The notes: generated by a model not told the origin, from the sequence alone. A DNA stretch of 64,000 nucleotides from Eubacterium sp. (GCA_022511225.1 JAFLRZ010000004.1:1-64000); one strand, 5' to 3'. Numbered from the stretch's first letter, positions 42,334 through 51,135 are shown. Made by a program: numbers and translations.

Positions 42334-43785
42334 ATGTTAAATTGGTTAAGTATGGTTAGTTGTAGTGACAGGGAGTTTGAGGGACTCCATAATGAGCTGA
42401 TGAATTGCTCGGGAAGCTACATATTTGACGATGTTAAGATGCCTCAGACCTGCCACAATAAGGTGTGTACAATACAGTTTAATTATTACTCACCAAGCCG
42501 TATATCTCTTATCTGTGCTCAGGCACCGATTAATTACGTCGGTTCAGATGAGCACATAGAGAGATGGCTGACTAACGGAAGTGAGGAATTCAATAGCTTT
42601 GATTCGTTAAAGGAATTTCTTAAGAGCTTCAGAAATGACAGAGTAAGTACACCGCCTATTGACAATTATCCTGAGTGTTTGGACGAGCCTGTTGTCAATA
42701 TACCCGAAAGGCCTCAGGTAAGATACGACTTTGATGCCATTACCGTGCCCGATTCAAACAAAAGGTATCTTGAGATTGATAAAGACAAGCTGGTGCTTGA
42801 TCTCAGCAATGAGATTTTCGGTCAGGACGAGAGCATAAAGAAGATATCACATTTAGTATGTAATCATCTTGGCACAAAAAACAGGACAAGGCCGCTTTCA
42901 ATATTCCTTTACGGCCCCACAGGTGTCGGCAAAACTCAGACGATAAAGAAGCTTACCGCTATGATAAACAAGCAAATCCCTGCAGATAAAAGCTTTGCTC
43001 TTAAGATTGTAGACTGTTCACAATTTCAGGAAAACCACGATATATCAAAGCTTATCGGCGCGCCTCCGGGTTACATTGGCTATGACGAGCCGGGTGCATT
43101 TGCGATATTAGAGGATAATCCTCACGTAATATTTGTGTTTGATGAAATAGAAAAGGCGGCCAATAACGTCACAGAAACGATTATGCAGGCATTGGATACC
43201 GGTGTGCAGGACACTAACGGCAAAACGCTTAGTGACGGCAGAACCTACTATGATCTTTCCCAGAGCATCATATTCTTTACAAGCAATATTGTGTTGGAAG
43301 AAAAGAAGAAGCCGCTTGGCTTTGGTAACGTCGATACGGCTCCTCCTGTGAGCAGTGTTATCGGCTCAGATGATTACAGTATTGCAAGACTGATTCAGGA
43401 GGAAACAAGAAAGGCAAAGCCTCTTCTTGTTGAAACAGGCAGGTTCAGGAAAGAGGTTATCGGCCGTATGAAGGCCATATTTAAATTCAACACAATCAGC
43501 GATGAGGCCGTAAAGCGTATTGCTCCTAAGTGTATCAGTGACCTTGCGGCAGAGAATCACTCGCTTTACGTAACCGATATTGAAACACCTATTCTTCAGG
43601 AGTTTATTAATGCGACGGCAAAAGACGTAAAGGAGTTTGGCGTCCGCGTTTTCAGAAATGAAGCAGAAAACTTTTTTGCCGATGCATTTATTCAATTTGC
43701 CAAGATTCATAATGACTATGAGTTTGTAACCGTTTCGGGAACACTTGATAACGTCATAATCAAGGAAACTCAGGACTGCACTTGA
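42334..43785 (+). CDS. ClpC/ClpB-type AAA+ unfoldase with LGF loop
   Basis: A 483-residue protein. Residues 1-150 are an unassigned N-terminal domain. The AAA+ core has Walker A GPTGVGKT (194-201), pore loop GAPPGYIGYDEPG, Walker B VIFVFDEIEK, sensor IIFFTSN, and a C-terminal D2-small domain. After the sensor comes KKKPLGF (Leu328-Gly329-Phe330), at the position where ClpC and ClpX carry the ClpP-docking (V/I/L)GF loop and ClpB has none. It should unfold proteins for a ClpP-type chamber, for example the ClpP-like protein at 60013 or the host ClpP. AGAAAGGATGTTAAT precedes the ATG. Confidence 0.85.
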   Translation: MLNWLSMVSCSDREFEGLHNELMNCSGSYIFDDVKMPQTCHNKVCTIQFNYYSPSRISLICAQAPINYVGSDEHIERWLTNGSEEFNSFDSLKEFLKSFRNDRVSTPPIDNYPECLDEPVVNIPERPQVRYDFDAITVPDSNKRYLEIDKDKLVLDLSNEIFGQDESIKKISHLVCNHLGTKNRTRPLSIFLYGPTGVGKTQTIKKLTAMINKQIPADKSFALKIVDCSQFQENHDISKLIGAPPGYIGYDEPGAFAILEDNPHVIFVFDEIEKAANNVTETIMQALDTGVQDTNGKTLSDGRTYYDLSQSIIFFTSNIVLEEKKKPLGFGNVDTAPPVSSVIGSDDYSIARLIQEETRKAKPLLVETGRFRKEVIGRMKAIFKFNTISDEAVKRIAPKCISDLAAENHSLYVTDIETPILQEFINATAKDVKEFGVRVFRNEAENFFADAFIQFAKIHNDYEFVTVSGTLDNVIIKETQDCT

Positions 43786-43791
43786 ATTTTC

Positions 43792-43872
43792 ACCCCTCAA
43801 GATGACGAACTGAAATATTACGTGTAAAATATACTCACCGAAAGATTTTCATTCGGTGAGTATACTTTTTTT
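43792..43872 (+). terminator. Repeated leader/terminator element, copy c
   Basis: ACCCCT (43792-43797), TGTAAAAT (43823-43830), hairpin ATACTCACCGAA (43831-43842)/TTCGGTGAGTAT (43852-43863), T run. It starts six bases after the AAA+ stop. Confidence 0.75.
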
Positions 43873-43887
43873 ATGGAGGATAGATTT

Positions 43888-43947
43888 ATGCTTACACGAT
43901 GCAGAGGACGGCCTTTAGAGTGGCAGAATGTTTTAAAAATCGAGTGA
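43888..43947 (+). CDS. Short peptide or truncated gene after the terminator
   Basis: GGAGGATAGATTT precedes an ATG giving MLTRCRGRPLEWQNVLKIE and TGA; the frame then continues KGTLAVVDDP, TGA, NALKI, TAG. The continuation after TGA still looks like protein, so this may be the start of a decayed gene. The spacer 43948-44116 has no other gene. Confidence 0.35.
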   Translation: MLTRCRGRPLEWQNVLKIE

Positions 43948-44116
43948 AAAGGAACATTGGCAGTAGTTGATGATCCTTGAAATGCGTTAAAAATATAGTT
44001 GGTTTATTGAAATGAATAATTTTATGTGATATAATTATTTTGTATATTTTTAAGTTAATATGTAGAAATATAAATGATATACACAAATTGTGTTTTTTGT
44101 GAAAGGGTGAAACAAT

Positions 44117-45772
44117 ATGGGGAATAATGATATAACTCTTAACATGAAAAAACTGACCAAAGATTTAACAAATCAGGGTAATATATTTTTGGGAGCAAGG
44201 TATACGAAGACTGCATTATTAGAGCAGGTAACAAAGGTTGAACGGGCAATTGGAATTCAGGGTGCTTATGAGCCTGAATTAAAAACGTTAAGAAGAATGA
44301 TAAAAGAGGCCTTTATAAGTGCCGAATTGAGAGAGTCAATCAATAGTATTGACTATCTAAAGCTTGATGGACTGAAGACCTTAATTAATGATTCCAATTT
44401 ACCTGTAAAGTTTGATGCAGCTACATTAGTAAAGACGTTGAATGATAAGTATACCCAATACCCAAGGCGAGAGGCATATACCAAAAGGATTGTTGAAAGT
44501 TGTGCAGATGACGAATTTAAGGATGAAAACGGAGAATTAACATGCTCCGTATTTTCTGCTATTGTTAAGCAGTTTATAAAATACGATATAAAAGATGAAA
44601 AGAAAAAAACCGATGCGACAAAAAAATTAGTATGTAAAAAATTTCACATAGAAGAAAAAAATGCAGCGAAAAGAACCCGACTTGTTTTGCAGCATACTGA
44701 TGATTTTCTGATTGACGATTATAAAGAAATCAAGGAATTGTATGGGAATGATGATGATAAAAGAGAACAGTATTATCCTCTGTACGTAGCATACAATATG
44801 TCTACAGGCGGTGTAAGTCGCTCTAACCAAAAGCAGATAACAAAAGAGGAATTATATTATTTCGCCTTTGCTTTTAATATGACGTATTATACTAAAGACG
44901 AAATGAATTCAGAAAAATACGACGTTGACCGTGATATAAGAAAGCAGCTTTTTGAGGATTATTACACTGCAAGTGTTTTTGATTTCGAAGCTGACGAAAA
45001 GCAGGGTCAGGAAAATCTCGGTGATGGCATTGACCTTAAAAATTTTGCCGAGGTTATATATCTGTATTACCTGAGAAAGGGCAGAGATGAAAAAGCCGCA
45101 AAGGATGACAGGGTAAAAAAGGCATATTCTATGATTAAAGCCTGCCGTACATATTTCGAAAATATGGATTACTCACAGATAAGTGAAAAGTCCGATGATT
45201 ATTATGACGATACCAATAATTATTCCGACATTCCGTTTTATCTTAATGAAGCTGAATTTGAGAAATACATAAAAGGCAGGTACGCTGACAAAAGGTTTAC
45301 AGACTCTAATATCAGTATCTGGGAAAAGCCTGAGCAGATTACGGCTACGCAGGAGTATGTTAAGTTAATAAGCAAATTACAAGGCAAGGATGTTAATGAG
45401 TTTTTAGATTGCACTGTTTTTGACGGTCAGTCAGATCCTTTTACAAAAATAGTTGGTGTGGTTTATGATTACATAAAAGAGGCATTAGATGATGTGGTGG
45501 AAAACAGAATCGACATTGCCGGCGATTACGTCAGCAGAGAAAAGCTTATATCTTTATATTGTCTTGCTTATTTGAGAAAGTATAAAGACGACAGAAGAGA
45601 AAAAGACGATAGAAGAAAAATAAAATTTGAAAGGTTATTTAAAGATTTTTGCGGTGACAAAATTCGCGGATTAAATAAGCTTTTAGAAGAATGCAGGTAT
45701 CAGGAATTCACGGAGAAGAATTTATTTGACGTGATTATACTCTGTATAATCTATATAAATGTAACAAAATAA
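44117..45772 (+). CDS. Hypothetical 551-residue protein
   Basis: A large soluble protein that I do not recognise. It is charged and helix-rich, with an Asn/Asp/Lys bias and no transmembrane segment. The N-terminal 190 residues are a helical domain (YTKTALLEQVTKVERAIGIQ...), the middle has a tandem of QITKEELYYFAFAFNMTYYTKDEMNSEKYDVDRDIRKQLFEDYYTAS and AEVIYLYYLRKGRDEKAAKDDR, and the C-terminus repeats the YCLAYLRKYKDDRREKDDR pattern. The repeated LYYLRKGRDE/CLAYLRKYKDD segments suggest internal duplication. AAAGGGTGAAACAAT precedes the ATG. It heads the phosphatase-kinase group, so a scaffold or substrate role is likely by context only. Confidence 0.55.
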   Translation: MGNNDITLNMKKLTKDLTNQGNIFLGARYTKTALLEQVTKVERAIGIQGAYEPELKTLRRMIKEAFISAELRESINSIDYLKLDGLKTLINDSNLPVKFDAATLVKTLNDKYTQYPRREAYTKRIVESCADDEFKDENGELTCSVFSAIVKQFIKYDIKDEKKKTDATKKLVCKKFHIEEKNAAKRTRLVLQHTDDFLIDDYKEIKELYGNDDDKREQYYPLYVAYNMSTGGVSRSNQKQITKEELYYFAFAFNMTYYTKDEMNSEKYDVDRDIRKQLFEDYYTASVFDFEADEKQGQENLGDGIDLKNFAEVIYLYYLRKGRDEKAAKDDRVKKAYSMIKACRTYFENMDYSQISEKSDDYYDDTNNYSDIPFYLNEAEFEKYIKGRYADKRFTDSNISIWEKPEQITATQEYVKLISKLQGKDVNEFLDCTVFDGQSDPFTKIVGVVYDYIKEALDDVVENRIDIAGDYVSREKLISLYCLAYLRKYKDDRREKDDRRKIKFERLFKDFCGDKIRGLNKLLEECRYQEFTEKNLFDVIILCIIYINVTK

Positions 45773-45809
45773 CCCCCGATTTAATATGTTTTCATAATTC
45801 CTGTAAAAT
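45771..45809 (+). promoter_or_regulatory. Repeated leader motif, copy d, without terminator
   Basis: AACCCCC at 45771-45777 and TGTAAAAT at 45802-45809, the same spacing as in copies b and c (about 25 bases), just after the stop of the 551-residue gene and before the PP2C gene. No hairpin terminator follows, which suggests that the motif itself is the functional part. Confidence 0.5.
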
Positions 45810-45846
45810 TACAATTGTGAAAAAATTAATTTTAAAGGAGAGATTT

Positions 45847-46533
45847 ATGAAAATTATTAAGTACACAAAGGTGGGGGAATTTCACAAAAGAAACAGTAAA
45901 AAAAATGAGGACGTAATTAAATACAGGGAGAATGACAGGTTTGTAATCATAACCTTATCTGATGGTGTAACCAGCTGTGGAAAAAGCAGGGAAGGTGCCG
46001 CAATTAACTGTGCTGAAGCAATAAAGTTTCTGATGAAAAATGCGCAGGGACTTTATCCGTTATCAGATGAAAAAAAGGCATATCTGATTTTAGAGCAATT
46101 GATTTACAAATTGCAATTGGCTGCAATTAAAGAAAATGCACCATTGTCAGATTATGCGGCAACACTTTCTTTTTGCTGCTTTGACAAAAAGTATAACAAA
46201 TTATTGTTGTTCAATTCAGGTGACGGAGCAATATTTGAGCATAATTGCGACTCAAAAAAAACACAGCTTGTTTTAAAACCGCAAAGATATGATGAGGTAT
46301 ATACTCCTCTCGTAACAACTGAGAATGCCTACAAGGCTGCAGAAATAAAAATTTTAGATGCTAAAAAAAATCATATTATTTTTATCTGCTCAGACGGCGT
46401 TTTAAAAGAGTTCAATGAAAAGCTTGATGAAAACGTCAGCATTGATTTGAGTGAGGACTGTTATGAGCTTAAAAACAAGCTGAAAAATGCAAATAATTTT
46501 GACGATTGCAGTTTTATAGCGTTAAAAATTTAA
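45847..46533 (+). CDS. PP2C-family Ser/Thr phosphatase
   Basis: A 228-residue protein. I chose the ATG at 45847 since AAAGGAGAG lies upstream; a GTG at 45817 would add ten residues. Motifs: ITLSDGVTSCGKSREGA (first DG), LLLFNSGDGAIFEHN (GDG), IFICSDGVLKEFNEKL (SDG) and DDCSFIAL at the end (last Asp pair). It is likely manganese-dependent and removes phosphate from the kinase encoded next or its targets. Linked phosphatase-kinase pairs in bacterial defence and stress systems usually act as one module. Confidence 0.88.
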   Translation: MKIIKYTKVGEFHKRNSKKNEDVIKYRENDRFVIITLSDGVTSCGKSREGAAINCAEAIKFLMKNAQGLYPLSDEKKAYLILEQLIYKLQLAAIKENAPLSDYAATLSFCCFDKKYNKLLLFNSGDGAIFEHNCDSKKTQLVLKPQRYDEVYTPLVTTENAYKAAEIKILDAKKNHIIFICSDGVLKEFNEKLDENVSIDLSEDCYELKNKLKNANNFDDCSFIALKI

Positions 46534-46551
46534 TTTTGGAGATTATTTTAT

Positions 46552-49500
46552 ATGGCTGATTTAAAAAGAGAAAAATTAAGCAAAGGTAAAAAAATCACAC
46601 TTAAGGAATTAAATACTAAATATCCTTTTAATTTTGAAATAATTTCATCTTTAACCTCTAAGGAAACAAAAGAGGGCGGTTCTGCAATATGTTATCTTGC
46701 AGAGTGTAACGGTGAGAGGGGAAGGCTTAAAGAGTTTTATCCTTGTGACAATAAATATGAAGGCATTTATTATAATTTAAAGAGGAATAAAAACAATCAG
46801 TTAATCCCCGAGGGTGATGCTCAGGAAATCAAATTTTATTCTGCCTGCGCTGATTTTATTAAAGCCTACGATAAGATAAAGGAAGCAAAAAGCAAGGACA
46901 AAAAGCATAATATTTTAAATAACTATATGCCAAGCGGAGTGTTATACAGAGGCTTTGATGGCGCAAAGGAAGGCTCCGTTTACGTGTGGACCAAGGATGA
47001 TAAAGAGGGTGTAACCTTTGATGAATATATAAGAAGTATTCACCGCTCACCGAGAAAATTATCTGCGCACAAACTGTACAACGTAATTGAAGTGGTAAAA
47101 TCCTTAACGGAATTTTTAATGGCTCTTCACAGTGCCTGCCTTTTGCACCTTGATTTGAAACCGTCAAATTTTCTCATTAATTATAATGCGCAATATGAGA
47201 TTAATCCTAACAGCATTTCCGTTTTTGATATTAATTCAATTTACGACCTCGACGGCAGACCGTTATTTGCAGGGACTGACGGCTTCAGGGCACCGGAGCT
47301 TTATGACATTTCAAGAAATGGTGAAATTTATCTTGGCACGGATATTTATTCAGTAGGCGCAATTTTATATAACGCCTTATTTTCAACAAAAAAAGAAAAC
47401 GTTACGTATAAGAATAACGGCGAACTCAATGATATAGAAAACCGCATTGCCGAATGTGAATTAATAAAGTATTCACAGTGCAATTCAGATGAAAAAATCA
47501 GATACAGGCTTGCAGAAATATTAAAAAAATGTCTGGCAGAGGACATCGAAGACCGTTACAGCTATTGCGCAGAGCTGAGAGAGGCATTGGTGAGTGTTCA
47601 GAACCGTATATTATCCCATGCAAAAAATGAAACACTTCCTATAAATGAAAAATTAAAATACATTGACAGTGACGTAAGAAGCGAAGTTAATCCTACGGCT
47701 GTTATTCAGAATTTATTGTATAACTATCCTATATACACAAAAGAATTGAACAATGTTTCCAAACGGGAAGACGGATTAAAAACAATTAACGTTTTAACAG
47801 TAGGTGCAGGAGAGTATGCAAGACAGTTTATTGATCAATGTCTTCAGTGCGGACAGATGGTAGACACTTATCTGAAAATTACTGCAATATCGAATGAGTG
47901 TGCAGAGGATAAGGCGGTATATTTATCAAACAGAAAGGCTCTTAAGGATTTTGTAAATATAGACAATGAATATGAAAACCCTATTGAGCAGAAAATGTAT
48001 GCTGATTTGAGCTTTAAGCCTTTTGATATAAATGATGAAACTATAAAGCTTTCACCTGAAATTAAGACTAATTCAAAATCTCTTGATTCGGCAATAGACA
48101 GCCTTTGCTTATATAATGAAACGGTAGATTATATTTTTGTTGCACTCGGTGACGATAAATGGAATGTAAGGGTTGCGCAAAAGCTTTATGATTATTATAA
48201 AGATAACGGCACGTTCATCAGCTATACTACCTCGGATAAAAACAAAAAGCCTCAGAAAAATTTAGTTCCCGTTTTTATTGATGAAAAAATCAATCTGGAG
48301 GATATTGCGCCGTCCCTTGAGCAAATGGCGTTCAACGTTCATTTATCTTGGAACAATAATCTGAACGTAAGCATCGCTGATGAAAGGAAGAGATTTAAGG
48401 ACAAGTACAACTATAATTCTTCATTGGCAGCAGCCCTTTCAATAAAATACAAATTGCACAGCATTGGCATTGAATCAGATGATCTGAATTTTGCCGTTAA
48501 GCAATTTAATAAATTTAAAAAGAATTATTTTAACAAGCTGATTGCCTTAGAGCACCGAAGATGGGTGCTTGAAAAGGTTTGTGACGGCTGGACGTGTCTG
48601 GATAATTTAGAGGAATGTCTTGAGCATCCCCATAATGATAAAAAGAGGAAAAAGCACGTTTGCATATTAAAGGGCAATGAAAATTTAGAACTGTCTGAAG
48701 GTGTTTTAAAAAATCATAAGAATTGGGATACGGCTGAGGAAAAAGAATTATCCCCTCTCGACCCGCTTGACAGAATGTCGGTAGAGCTTCATCAGAAGTA
48801 TAAGGAAAAGGCTGACGAAGTAATTCAGGGCAACGTACTCTCAGGCGAATACGCTTCTAAAATTAAAAGCCTGATTTCATCTTCAAAGCAATCAAAGGTT
48901 GCATTTTTAGAGCTGATTTCCTGTATGAAACTGATTAATAACGGCGTTGACAGTAAAACGAAGAACTATCGGGCTTTAATGATTGCTTTTGAAAATACTC
49001 TTAATAATTTTTCAGCTTCAATTGCCGATGAGGTTAAATCTAATCTGAAAATGCTGGACAAACTGTTCCAACCGATTTTAAAAAGCAAGGAATACGTTGA
49101 TTATAAGAAAAAGGATGCAGATATAATAAATCATATACCTTTTATACTGACTTATACTAATAACAAGCATATTGTCGTTCCGTTTTCCTTTGGAAGCTCA
49201 AATAATGATTTTATGAACGTTTCCTCAGCAATTCTTATTAATCCTTCGGATATTACCTATCTTGCCTGTGCGAATACAATTGATGATTTGAAGCAGATAA
49301 ACGTTTCAATTTCAAATACATACAGGCTTTTGGATAAAATGAATATTCACGCTAATATCAGATTCTATTTAGCTTATCAATCAAGCTTATCTAAATTTAA
49401 CAAGGTATTCGGTAAAATTGAATCTGAATTAAATGCCGGAAATGTTAAGCGCTTTCGTACGCTTGAATTTAATATGCCGGAGGATATTACTCAGCTGTTG

Positions 49501-50742
49501 ATTGATGAATTAAATAATTCAATTGATGTTGATGCGATTGAAATTAATGAATCAAAGATATCATATTTGTTTATCGGCGCAGGAATAATAAGGAAATATC
49601 CTTGCTACAAGCTTAACGTTCATCAAAAAAAGCTTGAATCAATAAATGCCTGTGATTTCATTGAGTACATCAATGGAGAACAGTATATCAAGGTTGAAGA
49701 TGTGTTTGCCGTTGACGATTCACGAGATGACAGGAATACACCCCCGGAATTTTATAATGATTATAAAAAGCTTTGGGGAATATACCGTGATGATTCAAAA
49801 GCATGGAAATTAATGTGTTCATTATTGGCAAAGCATTCTGATTTAACAGATTACATTTTTAAAATGCAATTGTCAAAGTCATCAGCTTCCGATTATGAAG
49901 ATATGAGATTGATTTTACCGTATTTTACTTATGACAGCGTTAATAAAATATTGGATTTTTTAATTAACGGTGTAAAAGTAATCAGCAATAAATCATCAGT
50001 AAGTTATTATAACAATGAATCCTGTGAAGTGATAATCAATGCTCCCAAGCAATGTTTGGAAAAAATCAAGGGCATATTTAAAAATCCGCATTTATTAACT
50101 GACCGTAATTCTATATCATGTATTAACAAAAACTATTCAATTTATATCAGTAACGATAATCTGATTACGGGAATAATTGATTTTGGAGATGGAAATTATT
50201 CTGAATTTAAAAATAATTCTAGCAGAATTAAAACAGTGCTGAAAAAATTGAATGATATTAATCTGATTAATATATGGAATAATGAATCAACGAATGAAAA
50301 TACAATCGGTTTTACGTATTCTTCCAGAGCTGTTAAAGATTTATTAACCAATGCCGGCAGAATTTTAGAAATTGCAGTTTACCATAAATGCTTAGATTTT
50401 GGTGCGTTTGATGATATTGCAAACAGTTATGAGGTTTCATGGCAGGGTAGCGAAATAAAAAATGAATTTGACATTGTTGCAACAAAAGGCTTCAGGAGCT
50501 TTTTCATTGAATGTAAAGCAGTTAATGATATCAGTCATGAGTATTATTATAAAATCAAAGCACTTACAGATCAGTTTGGAATTAATGCCGTTCCTGTAAT
50601 TATTGCAGATGCACCGTCAAATCAATCAAATAGTATGCAAAAGCACAGGGGCGAAATGATGGGTGTTATCACTATTGATAAGAAGGAAGATATTGATAAT
50701 ATAGGAAGTGCATTAGCTGAAGCGCTGAGAATCAAATCGTAG
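46552..50742 (+). CDS. Kinase-Rossmann-RyR-nuclease fusion
   Basis: A 1396-residue protein. Residues about 30-340 are a Ser/Thr kinase with HLDLKPSN (about 200-207) and DIN in place of DFG (about 226), GTDGFRAPEL, so catalysis looks intact. About 410-620 is a TrkA-N/Rossmann-like domain starting LTVGAGEYARQF. About 660-760 is a RyR-like domain (LEHRRWVLEKVCDGW...PLDPLDRMSVELHQKY). The C-terminal 450 residues resemble the Card1/DUF1887 layout and end in a PD-(D/E)xK nuclease: NEFDIVATKGFRSFFIECKA (Asp about 1307, Glu 1320, Lys 1322). The whole looks like a phospho-regulated nuclease or nucleotide sensor for defence. I know no exact match to this domain order. Confidence 0.8.
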   Translation: MADLKREKLSKGKKITLKELNTKYPFNFEIISSLTSKETKEGGSAICYLAECNGERGRLKEFYPCDNKYEGIYYNLKRNKNNQLIPEGDAQEIKFYSACADFIKAYDKIKEAKSKDKKHNILNNYMPSGVLYRGFDGAKEGSVYVWTKDDKEGVTFDEYIRSIHRSPRKLSAHKLYNVIEVVKSLTEFLMALHSACLLHLDLKPSNFLINYNAQYEINPNSISVFDINSIYDLDGRPLFAGTDGFRAPELYDISRNGEIYLGTDIYSVGAILYNALFSTKKENVTYKNNGELNDIENRIAECELIKYSQCNSDEKIRYRLAEILKKCLAEDIEDRYSYCAELREALVSVQNRILSHAKNETLPINEKLKYIDSDVRSEVNPTAVIQNLLYNYPIYTKELNNVSKREDGLKTINVLTVGAGEYARQFIDQCLQCGQMVDTYLKITAISNECAEDKAVYLSNRKALKDFVNIDNEYENPIEQKMYADLSFKPFDINDETIKLSPEIKTNSKSLDSAIDSLCLYNETVDYIFVALGDDKWNVRVAQKLYDYYKDNGTFISYTTSDKNKKPQKNLVPVFIDEKINLEDIAPSLEQMAFNVHLSWNNNLNVSIADERKRFKDKYNYNSSLAAALSIKYKLHSIGIESDDLNFAVKQFNKFKKNYFNKLIALEHRRWVLEKVCDGWTCLDNLEECLEHPHNDKKRKKHVCILKGNENLELSEGVLKNHKNWDTAEEKELSPLDPLDRMSVELHQKYKEKADEVIQGNVLSGEYASKIKSLISSSKQSKVAFLELISCMKLINNGVDSKTKNYRALMIAFENTLNNFSASIADEVKSNLKMLDKLFQPILKSKEYVDYKKKDADIINHIPFILTYTNNKHIVVPFSFGSSNNDFMNVSSAILINPSDITYLACANTIDDLKQINVSISNTYRLLDKMNIHANIRFYLAYQSSLSKFNKVFGKIESELNAGNVKRFRTLEFNMPEDITQLLIDELNNSIDVDAIEINESKISYLFIGAGIIRKYPCYKLNVHQKKLESINACDFIEYINGEQYIKVEDVFAVDDSRDDRNTPPEFYNDYKKLWGIYRDDSKAWKLMCSLLAKHSDLTDYIFKMQLSKSSASDYEDMRLILPYFTYDSVNKILDFLINGVKVISNKSSVSYYNNESCEVIINAPKQCLEKIKGIFKNPHLLTDRNSISCINKNYSIYISNDNLITGIIDFGDGNYSEFKNNSSRIKTVLKKLNDINLINIWNNESTNENTIGFTYSSRAVKDLLTNAGRILEIAVYHKCLDFGAFDDIANSYEVSWQGSEIKNEFDIVATKGFRSFFIECKAVNDISHEYYYKIKALTDQFGINAVPVIIADAPSNQSNSMQKHRGEMMGVITIDKKEDIDNIGSALAEALRIKS

Positions 50743-50831
50743 CAATATATAATATGATTGCAAAGCAGCAAAATAAAGATAAATATAATAGAGTGAACAA
50801 TAACTAATTCACTTTGGAAAGGATAATGATT

Positions 50832-51107
50832 ATGTATAACCCAAAGCCGATTGATACAGGCGACGTTGTATTATCAGACGATTTGCTTGAATTAACAGAG
50901 AAAATTGCGCAGAACGTTCATGACGTCTGGGCAGCAGGAAGAATTGAGCAGGGCTGGACTTACGGCGAAGAGCGTAATGATGCAAAAAAAGAAACACCCT
51001 GCCTTGTTCCGTATTCAGAATTGCCCGACAACGAGAAAGAATATGACCGAAATACTGCTCTTGAAACTCTCAAACTTATCATTAAACTCGGGTATAAGAT
51101 AGTATAA
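50832..51107 (+). CDS. Stand-alone RyR-domain protein
   Basis: A 91-residue protein, ATG at 50832 (MYNPKPIDTGDVVLSDDLLELTEKI) after GGAAAGG; a TTG at 50814 and an ATG at 50826 are alternatives. It is the full RyR domain: ENVHDVWAAGRIEQGWTYGEERND, TPCLVPYSELPDNEKEYDRNTALETLKLI. Bacterial RyR proteins are thought to bind nucleotide-type ligands in NAD/ADP-ribose networks and occur next to TIR and related genes. It lies between the kinase-RyR fusion and the TIR genes. The short hairpin GTGAA/TTCAC in its leader may regulate it. Confidence 0.85.
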   Translation: MYNPKPIDTGDVVLSDDLLELTEKIAQNVHDVWAAGRIEQGWTYGEERNDAKKETPCLVPYSELPDNEKEYDRNTALETLKLIIKLGYKIV

Positions 51108-51135
51108 AATGTAAATCTATGGAGAGATAATGGTT

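Noticed and set aside
34184-45809. Sigma-54 (GG-N10-GC) reading of the repeated CCCC/TGTAMAAT motif
   Set aside because: The GG/GC pair with 10-base spacing is not present in any copy, and no sigma-54 activator gene is seen.
46859-47167. Minus-strand frame within the kinase domain
   Set aside because: Antisense to conserved kinase motifs; no supporting signals.
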